Positions 28,390 to 36,003 of a DNA stretch of 64,000 nt are shown here, one piece after another. The notes under the pieces are model-generated. The model was not told the DNA's origin. It saw nothing but the letters and a program-made list of their open reading frames with translations, and did no database searches. Numbering within the stretch: the stretch's first letter is position 1; each line of letters begins with the position of its first letter. Made by a program: the position numbers and the translations under genes. The stretch comes from GCA-2733415 sp965178635 (lineage in GTDB: Bacteria; Bacteroidota; Bacteroidia; Flavobacteriales; Flavobacteriaceae): positions 124,001 through 188,000 of the forward strand of contig CBCXVT010000036.1 of assembly GCA_965178635.1 (NCBI GenBank), given 5' to 3'.

Positions 28390-28952
28390 AGAGATCTTTT
28401 TTTACAGGCTATTTTCCATGTTGGATAAATGATTTTTTCATCTTTATCTACCCATTCACCAATCCAGTCATAACCGTTATTAGAGATGTTGCTAAAGGTT
28501 AATCTGTAAAAACCATCCATTCCATTGGGTGATTTTTGGTCTCTATATAAAACAATCTTATTTAAGTCTCTATTACCTGTCCAAACGGGCAGTGTTTTTG
28601 GGTTTGATGTTGTTGAGTAGTAGTAAACTTTCCAATGATTGTTTTTTATGTCGAATTGCCTAATACTACCGGAATGTTTACCATCTTCTTTAATTGTCTC
28701 GTCTTGTATCCCCATACCATTCATGATGTACTTAAATGTCCAAGTCATAGAGATTTCTTTAGCCCAAGTACCATCTTGGTTTCTAGATTGTGATTTACAA
28801 TCACATAAGCCAATAAGTTCTTTAAAATCTGATAATTTTTTTGGAGCATCTGGGTTCAGTTGTCCAAATGGATATTGAGATGATGCAGAATAATCTGGTT
28901 GAGAATATAGAGTGATTGTAACAAGCGTAAATAAAATTGTCAAATATTTCAT
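28386..28952 (-). CDS. Secreted protein of DUF1579-like type
   Basis: The 188-residue protein has a signal peptide (MKYLTILFTLVTITLYSQ) and then PFGQLNPDAPKKLSDFKELIG, CDCKSQSR, MTWTFKYIMNGMGIQDETIK and HSGSIRQFD. The second half is beta-rich with many Trp and Tyr residues. This resembles a lipocalin- or DUF1579-like barrel, an inference from strand pattern. The function is unknown. It overlaps the end of the barrel gene by 4 bases on the opposite strand, leaving no room for a terminator. Confidence 0.65.
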   Translation of the reverse strand: MKYLTILFTLVTITLYSQPDYSASSQYPFGQLNPDAPKKLSDFKELIGLCDCKSQSRNQDGTWAKEISMTWTFKYIMNGMGIQDETIKEDGKHSGSIRQFDIKNNHWKVYYYSTTSNPKTLPVWTGNRDLNKIVLYRDQKSPNGMDGFYRLTFSNISNNGYDWIGEWVDKDEKIIYPTWKIACKKRSL

Positions 28953-29026
28953 AACGTTTTTCTTTAAAAATAGTATGAAATAGATTGTTACAAAACTGAT
29001 TTAAGAGATTATTAACATTAAAAAAA

Positions 29027-29299
29027 CTAATTTCTAAATGCGCTTGGTAATAAATTAGGAATCATTTTTATAAGTAAAGGCAGGAGTAATGCACCTCCAG
29101 GAAGCATGAATACAGTTAGGGCTGGTATGCTTTTACAAATGTCCAACAACTGTTCTTTTACTTTAGCCTTTTCTTCTTCGGTTAGTGTTCTTGTTGTAGA
29201 TTCTTTTATAAGAAAAACCAGTTCTTTACTTTCTTTAAGTTCTTGTATTAAACTGTTTTTATTTTTTTCTAATAAATCCGTGACTTCTTTTTTTGTCAT
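29027..29299 (-). CDS. Small LETM1-like protein
   Basis: The 90-residue protein has a charged helical first half. The second half (about 52-89) is LLDICKSIPALTVFMLPGG followed by ALLLPLLIKMIPNLLPSAF. This is strikingly like the conserved membrane-adjacent segment of LETM1 proteins, in which a Pro-rich hydrophobic helix precedes a lumenal LPS-T/A-F ending. Eukaryotic LETM1 is a mitochondrial cation/proton exchange factor, and longer LETM1-related proteins exist in Bacteroidota. This one carries only the core. Function in bacteria is unknown. The gene stands alone. Confidence 0.7.
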   Translation of the reverse strand: MTKKEVTDLLEKNKNSLIQELKESKELVFLIKESTTRTLTEEEKAKVKEQLLDICKSIPALTVFMLPGGALLLPLLIKMIPNLLPSAFRN

Positions 29300-29367
29300 T
29301 ATTAAATGGCTTTACTTGTACAAAATACTTATTATTTCTGAAATAACTCAAACTCAATTAATCAAAA

Positions 29368-29402
29368 AAAAAGCGAATGATTTAAAAAACCACTCGCTTT
29401 TA
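29368..29402 (-). terminator. Terminator of the gene at 29422
   Basis: AAAAGCGA and TCGCTTTT form an 8-bp stem with a 17-base loop, followed on the minus strand by a T-run (the A-run near 29365). Confidence 0.65.
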
Positions 29403-29421
29403 TAAACTTAAAACATCTAAT

Positions 29422-30030
29422 TTAGAATGCTTTTTTTAAGACTAAACCAGCTAAAGTTTTTCCAGTCTTAGCAAAACCTTCTCCAATTCTATCTTCATTA
29501 CTGAAGCTTCCACCATATCGATCTCCTGGAGCATTTTTAGCAGTAATTTCTAGTGCTACATTTTCTCTATTAGCAGTTTCTACAAAAGTTAAATGAGTAC
29601 TTAGTTTTGCACCTTTTCTCATTACCCCAACATTATAGCCTGGGTAAATCCACTTAACATCTACGATTAATGTATATTTTGCTCCAGGTAATTCTTCAGA
29701 AAAATAGATGCCCTTCTTGTTACTTAAGTATTTATTTACAAGTTCAAGAAATTTTGGTTGGTATATTAGTTCTTTACTAGACTCCCATTTTTTAGCCCAA
29801 GCTTTTCCTTTCCCTCTTGATTTTTCTTCTAATTCAGCAGTGCGTTCTTTAACGTATTGCTCATTAGTTCTGTTATCTTTATATAATGTTAAGTTGTCAT
29901 AAACAAATTCGACGTTTACTTCTTTTTGATCTTTAATAAAGTCGAACCCACCGTTTACAACTTTCATTTTCTGACCATAACTAAAAGCAACCATAATTAG
30001 TGCCGCAATAAGTGTTAATTGTTTTTTCAT
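29422..30030 (-). CDS. Secreted hypothetical protein
   Basis: The 202-residue protein has a signal peptide (MKKQLTLIAALIMVAFSYGQ). The mature part is mixed alpha/beta with a basic, charged middle (TAELEEKSRGKGKAWAKKWES) and GAKYTLIVDVKWIYPGYNVG. The end has GEGFAKTGKTLAGLVLKKAF. I do not recognise the family. A -7 box lies about 26 bases before the ATG and a terminator follows, so it is probably a single-gene transcript. Confidence 0.7.
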   Translation of the reverse strand: MKKQLTLIAALIMVAFSYGQKMKVVNGGFDFIKDQKEVNVEFVYDNLTLYKDNRTNEQYVKERTAELEEKSRGKGKAWAKKWESSKELIYQPKFLELVNKYLSNKKGIYFSEELPGAKYTLIVDVKWIYPGYNVGVMRKGAKLSTHLTFVETANRENVALEITAKNAPGDRYGGSFSNEDRIGEGFAKTGKTLAGLVLKKAF

Positions 30031-30055
30031 AAAGCTTAATTTAAAATTAGTTTCT

Positions 30056-30063
30056 CAAATATA
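30056..30063 (-). promoter_or_regulatory. -7 promoter box for the gene at 29422
   Basis: On the minus strand the bases read TATATTTG, an exact TAnnTTTG match, 26 bases before the ATG at 30030. Confidence 0.55.
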
Positions 30064-30082
30064 GTTTATTATTCGAACTTTT

Positions 30083-31408
30083 TTAAATAATAGTCAGTCT
30101 TACTTTCTTCTTTTTTAACCTGCTGTTGTTTATAAGTTTGATAGTTTGATTGGCTTTATTTGCTTTAACTGCAACAAAGGCACAATCAGGTTTTATTTCT
30201 ATCATTCCTAAATCATCTCGCGTAAGTTTCCCTTGTTTACAGAATAAACCGGCGATGTCACCTTTAGAAATTTTGTCTTTTCTTCCTCCTGATATAAATA
30301 CAGTCACCCATTTATCGCGTGTTGGTTTATTGTATTGTACGAGTTCATCTACTAAAAAACTCTCGGTATGTAGTGCTTGAATGAAGTCTGGAGTTTCTTC
30401 TTTTTCCCATTGTAATACATAAGCAGTTCCTTCACTATTCATACGTGCGGTTCTACCGTTTCTATGTGTAAATTCTTGAGCTTTTAAGGGTAAATGGTAA
30501 TGTATGATAAACTTAATTTCAGGAACATCAATTCCTCTAGCAGCTAAATCTGTAGCTAATAATAATTGATGCGTACCATTACGGAATTTGATTAATGCGC
30601 GTTCTCTATCTTTTTGTTCTAAACCACCATAAAAGCAACCATGATCAATATCGTGGTCGTTTAAAAAATCACTAACACGTTGAATGGTATCTTTGTAATT
30701 ACAAAAAATGATTCCAGGCTGATCTCCTAGATGATTCAATAAAGTAACTAATGCTTCAAGCTTATCCTTGGAAGTTGATAACATCGTTTGAATATCAAGC
30801 TTTGCAACCCCTTCATCTAAGTAATCAATTGTTATTGGATTTGTAATTCCTACAAATCTAGGTATAGCAACTTCTTGAGTTGCTGAGGTTAATATGCGTT
30901 TTTCTATTTTAGGTAAACCCTCAATAATTTCCCTCATTTCAGATTCAAAACCAATTTCTAATGATTTATCAAACTCATCTAAAATTATGGTAGTGATATG
31001 TTTTGTGGAAAACGTTTCCCTTCTAAGGTGATCAGCAATTCTACCAGGAGTACCAATTAAAATTGCAGGTGTATGTTTTAAGTCTATTTTATCTTTTGAA
31101 AATGGACGCCCACCGTACACAACATTTGTTTTATAACCGCTACCAATATCTTTTGTGACTTGCTCAATTTGTATGGCAAGTTCTCTTGATGGTGTTATTA
31201 TTACAGCTTGTACTTCTGTACAGTTTTTATCTAATTCGCTTATAAGTGGTAATAAGAACGATAATGTTTTTCCTGAACCAGTAGGAGATAAAATCACAAC
31301 ATCTGTGTGAGATGTAATTGCAAGTTTTGCTTCTTCTTGCATAGGATTTAGTTTTTCAATCCTTAACTTTTGTAGTATTTCTTTTTGGTTTTTTATAATG
31401 TCATCCAT
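30083..31408 (-). CDS. DEAD-box RNA helicase, DbpA-like
   Basis: The 441-residue helicase has all core motifs: Q-motif region NPMQEEA, Walker A SPTGSGKT (41-48), PSRELA, GTPGR, motif II DEFD (144-147) in place of DEAD, SAT, and motifs V/VI ATDLAARGID and HRNGRTAR. The C-terminal 70 residues (KISKGDIAGLFCKQGKLTRDD to the basic end) match the DbpA RNA-binding domain that targets 23S rRNA. Ribosome assembly is the likely role. The promoter is only about 15 bases upstream of the start. Confidence 0.88.
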   Translation of the reverse strand: MDDIIKNQKEILQKLRIEKLNPMQEEAKLAITSHTDVVILSPTGSGKTLSFLLPLISELDKNCTEVQAVIITPSRELAIQIEQVTKDIGSGYKTNVVYGGRPFSKDKIDLKHTPAILIGTPGRIADHLRRETFSTKHITTIILDEFDKSLEIGFESEMREIIEGLPKIEKRILTSATQEVAIPRFVGITNPITIDYLDEGVAKLDIQTMLSTSKDKLEALVTLLNHLGDQPGIIFCNYKDTIQRVSDFLNDHDIDHGCFYGGLEQKDRERALIKFRNGTHQLLLATDLAARGIDVPEIKFIIHYHLPLKAQEFTHRNGRTARMNSEGTAYVLQWEKEETPDFIQALHTESFLVDELVQYNKPTRDKWVTVFISGGRKDKISKGDIAGLFCKQGKLTRDDLGMIEIKPDCAFVAVKANKANQTIKLINNSRLKKKKVRLTII

Positions 31409-31422
31409 GAGGCAAAGGTACT

Positions 31423-31430
31423 TTAATTCA
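31423..31430 (-). promoter_or_regulatory. -7 promoter box of the helicase gene
   Basis: The minus strand reads TACCTTTG, an exact TAnnTTTG match, ending 14 bases before the ATG at 31408. The transcript leader would be under ten bases. Confidence 0.55.
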
Positions 31431-31461
31431 TACTGGAAGCTTTCACTATTTTAAAAAATGT

Positions 31462-31469
31462 TAATTTTG
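31462..31469 (+). promoter_or_regulatory. -7 promoter box of the YchJ-like gene
   Basis: TAATTTTG fits TAnnTTTG and lies 37 bases before the ATG at 31507. Confidence 0.5.
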
Positions 31470-31506
31470 GGCTCGATTTAAATTGTGCAACTTTAATCTG
31501 TGTATT

Positions 31507-32037
31507 ATGGGAAAACAAGGAAAAATAAAAAACGGAAATAATAAAGCAAAACATACAAAACTGCTTAACCAAAAGAAAGCAAAAGTTAGAGACGCAAAAG
31601 CTCAGAATAAACTACGTTTAAAAGCTATTATGGTTAAAAAAAATCAATTAGAACAGCCTTGCCCATGTGGAATAGGAAAGACATATGAAGTGTGTTGTTA
31701 CAGAGGGCATACATCGATTGATGTTATTGAAACAGCAGAAGAATTAATGCGCTCAAGATACTCAGCATTTGTTATGGCTGATATTGATTATTTAATGAAA
31801 AGTCATCATAGTACTACTTGTCCGATTGATGAAAAAGATGAAATTTTAAAATGGACAAAATCAGTAGAGTGGCTAAGATTAGAAGTTTTAAATTCGACCA
31901 AAGGAGTAAAGGATGATATTGAAGGGGCAGTAGAATTTAAAGCATATTTTAAAGAAAATGGTATTGTGTCCGTAATTCACGAAAACTCAAAATTCTTAAA
32001 AGAACATAACCATTGGGTATATTTAGGAGAAATATAA
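31507..32037 (+). CDS. YchJ-like SEC-C motif protein with basic N-terminal extension
   Basis: From the ATG at 31507 the protein has 176 residues. Residues 1-45 are very basic (NGNNKAKHTKLLNQKKAKVR) and unlike normal YchJ. The rest matches YchJ/UPF0225: the zinc-binding SEC-C motif PCPCGIGKTYEVCC (Cys52, 54, 63, 64), then RSRYSAFVMADIDYLMKSHH and a C-terminal NTF2-like beta region (VEFKAYFKENG). Function is unknown in the family. A TTG at 31483 in frame would add eight residues and is less likely. An internal ATG at 31630 would give a normal YchJ without the basic part. Confidence 0.8.
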   Translation: MGKQGKIKNGNNKAKHTKLLNQKKAKVRDAKAQNKLRLKAIMVKKNQLEQPCPCGIGKTYEVCCYRGHTSIDVIETAEELMRSRYSAFVMADIDYLMKSHHSTTCPIDEKDEILKWTKSVEWLRLEVLNSTKGVKDDIEGAVEFKAYFKENGIVSVIHENSKFLKEHNHWVYLGEI

Positions 32038-32051
32038 GGTTATAACAACAG

Positions 32052-32089
32052 AAAGCCATATCAACGAAATAATCTTTGATACGGCTTTC
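32052..32089 (+). terminator. Hairpin after the YchJ-like gene
   Basis: AAAGCCATATCAA and TTGATACGGCTTT form a 13-bp stem with one mismatch and a 12-base loop. There is no clear T-tract, so termination is uncertain. Confidence 0.45.
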
Positions 32090-32130
32090 CAACTATCGCA
32101 ATCTAATTAACTTTTTTTGAAATATGATTT

Positions 32131-32250
32131 AACAAAATGATATCTCAATTAACTCAAAAGTCTTTTTAATTAGTTACGAAGTTAATGGGATACATTCATT
32201 CTTCGTACTCTTTTATCAACTTCTTGATAAATTATTTATCCCATTTTGTT
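32131..32250. other. Intergenic region with nested inverted repeats, possible structured RNA
   Basis: Within the 232-base gap between two convergent genes there are several perfect pairings: AACAAAATG (32131-32139) with CATTTTGTT (32242-32250), enclosing TACGAAG (32175-32181)/CTTCGTA (32201-32207) and TTATCAA (32213-32219)/TTGATAA (32224-32230, CTTC loop). A competing 9-bp pair, AATGGGATA (32184-32192)/TATCCCATT (32237-32245), crosses the TACGAAG stem. No gene, promoter or T-tract is evident. It could be a non-coding RNA, a 3' UTR structure or a degenerate small mobile element. Confidence 0.35.
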
Positions 32251-32269
32251 ATATAAAGATATGAATTAT

Positions 32270-32824
32270 TTATCTAATATACAAGTGACTATCTTTTTTT
32301 GGTTTCAGTAAATTAGAATCATTATTGAAAAGATTTAAAATGTGTTGTGGAGGTAACCTTTCATCTCTTATTAAACCAGATTTGTGTATAATATCTAACA
32401 TATTCTGTACTTTGTTTTTCTTCCAAAATGCTACTTTTGTATACCCAATTGCGTAAATGATTTTATCTTTTTTAAAGACGTGGCTATGATACACCCATTT
32501 GTTATCCCATCCTTCATTTTTTAAAGTAACTGTAAATGTATCCCAAAGTTTTAATGGCTTTTTATAAATTATTTTTTGAGATGCTAAAATAGGAATGATT
32601 CCTTTTTTAATGGTTTCTCTAAATAGGTTAGATTTAAATGTCAATTCAAATCGTATAAAATCCATATAAGAGACATAACGTGTATTTGACATATATCTGA
32701 AACCCTCACAATCAAAAATACTTACGCGACGTTTTGTGGTAATAGTAGCATCTATAGGAACTTTCTTCGAAAAGTAAAAGGAAGAAATAAAAGTAATAGC
32801 GAGTTGTATCCAATAGTATATCAT
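32270..32824 (-). CDS. Hotdog-fold thioesterase-like protein (THEM6-type)
   Basis: The 184-residue protein starts with a hydrophobic helix (MIYYWIQLAITFISSFYF) that may anchor it to the membrane. It continues with TTKRRVSIFDCEGFRYMSNTRYVSYMDFIRFEL, which is the N-terminal part of a 4-hydroxybenzoyl-CoA-thioesterase-like hotdog domain, then LWDTFTVTLKNEGWDNKWVYHSHVF. The MSNTRY/MDF pattern matches THEM6-like proteins. It probably hydrolyses acyl-CoA. It stands alone and convergent to the YchJ-like gene, upstream of the beta-oxidation block. Confidence 0.75.
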   Translation of the reverse strand: MIYYWIQLAITFISSFYFSKKVPIDATITTKRRVSIFDCEGFRYMSNTRYVSYMDFIRFELTFKSNLFRETIKKGIIPILASQKIIYKKPLKLWDTFTVTLKNEGWDNKWVYHSHVFKKDKIIYAIGYTKVAFWKKNKVQNMLDIIHKSGLIRDERLPPQHILNLFNNDSNLLKPKKDSHLYIR

Positions 32825-32892
32825 AACTTTTTGTGTTAAAGATAATTTAGGGTACAGGTTTTATTGAGAATATAACAAAGTTACTAAAAATA

Positions 32893-32922
32893 AAAGCTCA
32901 TCAACAACAGTTGATGAGCTTT
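32893..32922 (-). terminator. Terminator of the fatty-acid oxidation operon
   Basis: AAAGCTCATCAAC and GTTGATGAGCTTT form a perfect 13-bp stem with a 4-base loop, 23 bases past the acyl-CoA dehydrogenase stop. On the minus strand it is followed by TTATTTTTAG. Confidence 0.85.
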
Positions 32923-32944
32923 ATAACTATACTTCAGTTAAGTT

Positions 32945-34747
32945 TTAGAAACAGTATTTGTTTTCTGCGCTAACTTTCTCAGCAATCTTATTTCTTAATG
33001 CAACAACATTTGGTTGGTTCATATATTTAGTGAAACGTTTAAGTCCCATTAACATCATACGTTGCTCATCACCTTCTGCGAAAGAAACAATTCCTTCTTT
33101 AGCATTTTTAGTAATAATGTCCACAGCGTTGTATAAGTATAATTGACTCATAGCTATTTGTTCAGCTTGTGAATCTTGACCAAAACGCTTTGCATTTTTC
33201 TCAGTTCTTAAAATAGCAGATTCTGCCATGTAAACTTCAATTAAAATATTTGAAGCAGCATTTAATAACTGTTGGTGTTGTTCTAATTCTGGTCCAAATT
33301 TCTGAATTGCAGATCCAGCAACCATTAAGAATACTTTCTTAAGTTTTGCAATAATTGCTTTTTCTTCAGAAAATAACTCAGAATAGTCAGGTGTTTCAAA
33401 AGATGGAATACCAGTTAATTCTTCAGCAACTGCCATAGCAGGGTTTAATAAATCAACATGACCTTTCATAGCTTTCTTTACTAACATACCAACAGATAAC
33501 ATTCTATTAATTTCGTTAGTACCTTCATAAATACGAGCAATACGAGCGTCCCTCCAAGCAGATTCCATTGGTGTTTCTTCAGAGAATCCCATTCCTCCAA
33601 AAATCTGTATTCCTTCATCAGCACATGCTTGTACATCCTCAGAAACAGCAACTTTTAAAATAGAACACTCAATAGCATATTCTTCAACACCTTTTAACTC
33701 GGCTTCTTGATGTGTGTTTCCAGCAGCTTCACGTAAAGAAATTCTATCTTCAATGTTTTTTGCAGCCCTATAACTTGCAGATTCACCAACATAAGTGTTA
33801 GTTGCCATTTCTGCAATTTTAGATTTGATAGCTCCAAATTCAGCAATAGGTGTTTTAAATTGTTTACGCTCATTAGCGTAATTTACAGCTGTACTAGTAA
33901 TTCTACGTTGAGAATCTAAACAAGCAGCAGCTAATTTGATACGTCCAACATTTAAAGCGTTCATAGCAATTTTAAATCCTTCACCACGTCCTGCCAACAT
34001 GTTCTCTACAGGTACTACAGTATCATTGTAAAATACCTGACGCGTAGAAGATGCGCGAATACCTAATTTGTGTTCTTCCTCACCTAAAGTGATTCCGTTT
34101 GGATTAGCAGCATCGTATTCAACAATAAAACCAGTTATGTTTTTATCATCTCCGATACGAGCAAAAACGATCATCACACTACAGAAACCTGCATTTGAGA
34201 TCCACATTTTTTGCCCATTAATTTTATAAGATTTTCCATCTTCAGATAGAGTAGCAGTTGTTTTTCCTGAATTGGCATCAGATCCTGCACCTGGTTCAGT
34301 TAAACAATATGAGCCAAACCATTCACCAGAAGCTAATTTTGGGACATATTTTAATTTTTGTTCCTCAGTACCGTATAAAGTAATCGGCATAGTACCAATT
34401 CCAGTATGTGCACCAAAGGCAGTACTAAATGATCCCGTACCACTAGATATGTAATCACAAGTAAGTAGGGTAGATACGAATCCCATTCCCATACCACCGT
34501 ATGCTTCAGGAACAGCAACACCTAAAAATCCTAATTCACCAGCTTTACGCATAACGTCTTCAGTTAGTGCATAGTCTTTGTTTTCAAAGCGATTTCGATG
34601 AGGAATGATCTCACGATCATTAAATTCCATCACCGCTTCTTTCATCATTGTTTGTTCTTCAGAGAAGTCTTCAGGAGTAAAAATGTCTTCACATTTTGTT
34701 TCCTTTACTAAAAATTGACCACCTCTTAATAAGTCTTTATCTTCCAT
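32945..34747 (-). CDS. Acyl-CoA dehydrogenase
   Basis: The 600-residue flavoprotein oxidises acyl-CoA to enoyl-CoA in beta-oxidation. It has the FAD-binding segments CLTEPGAGSD and MWISNAG, QIFGGMGF, and the catalytic Glu408 in the YEGTNEINR motif. The C-terminal extension of about 170 residues is typical of long-chain, VLCAD-like members. It is the last gene of the block with MarR regulator, FadB-like and thiolase genes, 20 bases downstream of the thiolase. A strong terminator follows. Confidence 0.93.
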   Translation of the reverse strand: MEDKDLLRGGQFLVKETKCEDIFTPEDFSEEQTMMKEAVMEFNDREIIPHRNRFENKDYALTEDVMRKAGELGFLGVAVPEAYGGMGMGFVSTLLTCDYISSGTGSFSTAFGAHTGIGTMPITLYGTEEQKLKYVPKLASGEWFGSYCLTEPGAGSDANSGKTTATLSEDGKSYKINGQKMWISNAGFCSVMIVFARIGDDKNITGFIVEYDAANPNGITLGEEEHKLGIRASSTRQVFYNDTVVPVENMLAGRGEGFKIAMNALNVGRIKLAAACLDSQRRITSTAVNYANERKQFKTPIAEFGAIKSKIAEMATNTYVGESASYRAAKNIEDRISLREAAGNTHQEAELKGVEEYAIECSILKVAVSEDVQACADEGIQIFGGMGFSEETPMESAWRDARIARIYEGTNEINRMLSVGMLVKKAMKGHVDLLNPAMAVAEELTGIPSFETPDYSELFSEEKAIIAKLKKVFLMVAGSAIQKFGPELEQHQQLLNAASNILIEVYMAESAILRTEKNAKRFGQDSQAEQIAMSQLYLYNAVDIITKNAKEGIVSFAEGDEQRMMLMGLKRFTKYMNQPNVVALRNKIAEKVSAENKYCF

Positions 34748-34767
34748 GATTGTTTTTTTTTGATTGA

Positions 34768-35958
34768 TTACTTTAAAAATTCAAATACTCCTGCTGCACC
34801 TTGTCCAGTACCTACACACATTGTTACCATACCGTATTTCCCTTGCATGTCACGCTTACGCATTTCATCAAATAATTGTACTGATAGTTTTGCACCTGTA
34901 CATCCTAATGGATGTCCTAATGCTATTGCACCACCGTTTACGTTTACAATATCTTGGTTGATGTTTAGTTCTCTCATCACAGCTAAAGATTGAGAAGCAA
35001 ATGCTTCGTTCAATTCAATTAAACCAATGTCATCTTGTTTTAATCCTGCTTGTTTTAATACTTTTGGAATTGCAGCAACTGGCCCAATTCCCATAATGCG
35101 TGGTTCAACACCTGCCGCAGCATAGTTTACCATACGTGCCACTGGCTCAAGATTTAATTCTTTAACCATATCTTCACTCATTACCATTACAAATGCAGCA
35201 CCGTCACTCATTTGAGATGAGTTACCCGCAGTTACACTTCCGCCTTGAGCAAATACAGCTCTTAGTTTTGCTAAAGCTTCTTTGCTTGTTCCTGCACGTG
35301 GCCCTTCATCTTTGGTTACAGTGTATTTTCTTGTTGTTTTTTTCCCGTTAGCATCAATATATGTTTGTTCTACATCAATAGGAACAATTTGATCTTGAAA
35401 GCGGTTTTCAGCTTGTGCTTTTAAAGCTTTCATATGAGAATGGTATGCAAACTCATCTTGGTCTTCACGAGATACGTTAAACTGTTGTGCTACTGCTTCT
35501 GCAGTATTTCCCATACCCCAGTAATAATCTTCATGACCTGCGTTTATAACGTCATAATTCAATTCTGGTTTGAATCCTGTCATTGGTACGCTACTCATAC
35601 TTTCTGCACCACCTGCAATGATGCAATCTGCCATACCAGCCTGAATTTTCGCTGTTGCCATTCCGATAGTTTCTACTCCTGATGAGCAAAAACGGTTTAC
35701 CGTTACTCCAGGAACATCAACAATATCTAATCCCATTAAAGAGATTAAACGTGCCATATTCAATCCTTGTGAACCTTCTGGCATAGCATTACCAACAATA
35801 ACATCGTCAATACGTTTTGGATCTAAATTAGGCAATTCCTTCATCATGTATTTGATGGTTTCGGCTGCCAATTCATCAGTTCTTTTAAAACGGAATACAC
35901 CTTTAGGGGCTTTTCCTACTGCTGTTCTGTATGCTTTTACTATATATGCTGTTTTCAT
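34768..35958 (-). CDS. fadA: Acetyl-CoA C-acyltransferase (thiolase)
   Basis: The 396-residue thiolase performs the last step of beta-oxidation, splitting 3-ketoacyl-CoA with CoA. The catalytic residues are visible: Cys91 (NRFCSSGVE), His349 (ALGHPLGCTGA) and Cys381 (MCVGTGQG). Degradative type-I features (GNAMPEGSQGLNMAR) fit FadA. It lies 45 bases after the FadB-like gene, and the two products usually form a complex in which substrate is channelled. Confidence 0.93.
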   Translation of the reverse strand: MKTAYIVKAYRTAVGKAPKGVFRFKRTDELAAETIKYMMKELPNLDPKRIDDVIVGNAMPEGSQGLNMARLISLMGLDIVDVPGVTVNRFCSSGVETIGMATAKIQAGMADCIIAGGAESMSSVPMTGFKPELNYDVINAGHEDYYWGMGNTAEAVAQQFNVSREDQDEFAYHSHMKALKAQAENRFQDQIVPIDVEQTYIDANGKKTTRKYTVTKDEGPRAGTSKEALAKLRAVFAQGGSVTAGNSSQMSDGAAFVMVMSEDMVKELNLEPVARMVNYAAAGVEPRIMGIGPVAAIPKVLKQAGLKQDDIGLIELNEAFASQSLAVMRELNINQDIVNVNGGAIALGHPLGCTGAKLSVQLFDEMRKRDMQGKYGMVTMCVGTGQGAAGVFEFLK

Positions 35959-36003
35959 TTTCTTAAACTTTAGTGTTATCGATTTAAATTCCGTTACGTT
36001 ATA

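Noticed and set aside
34760..34993. Two plus-strand frames over the thiolase end
   Set aside because: They overlap the coding strand of a thiolase with all catalytic residues.
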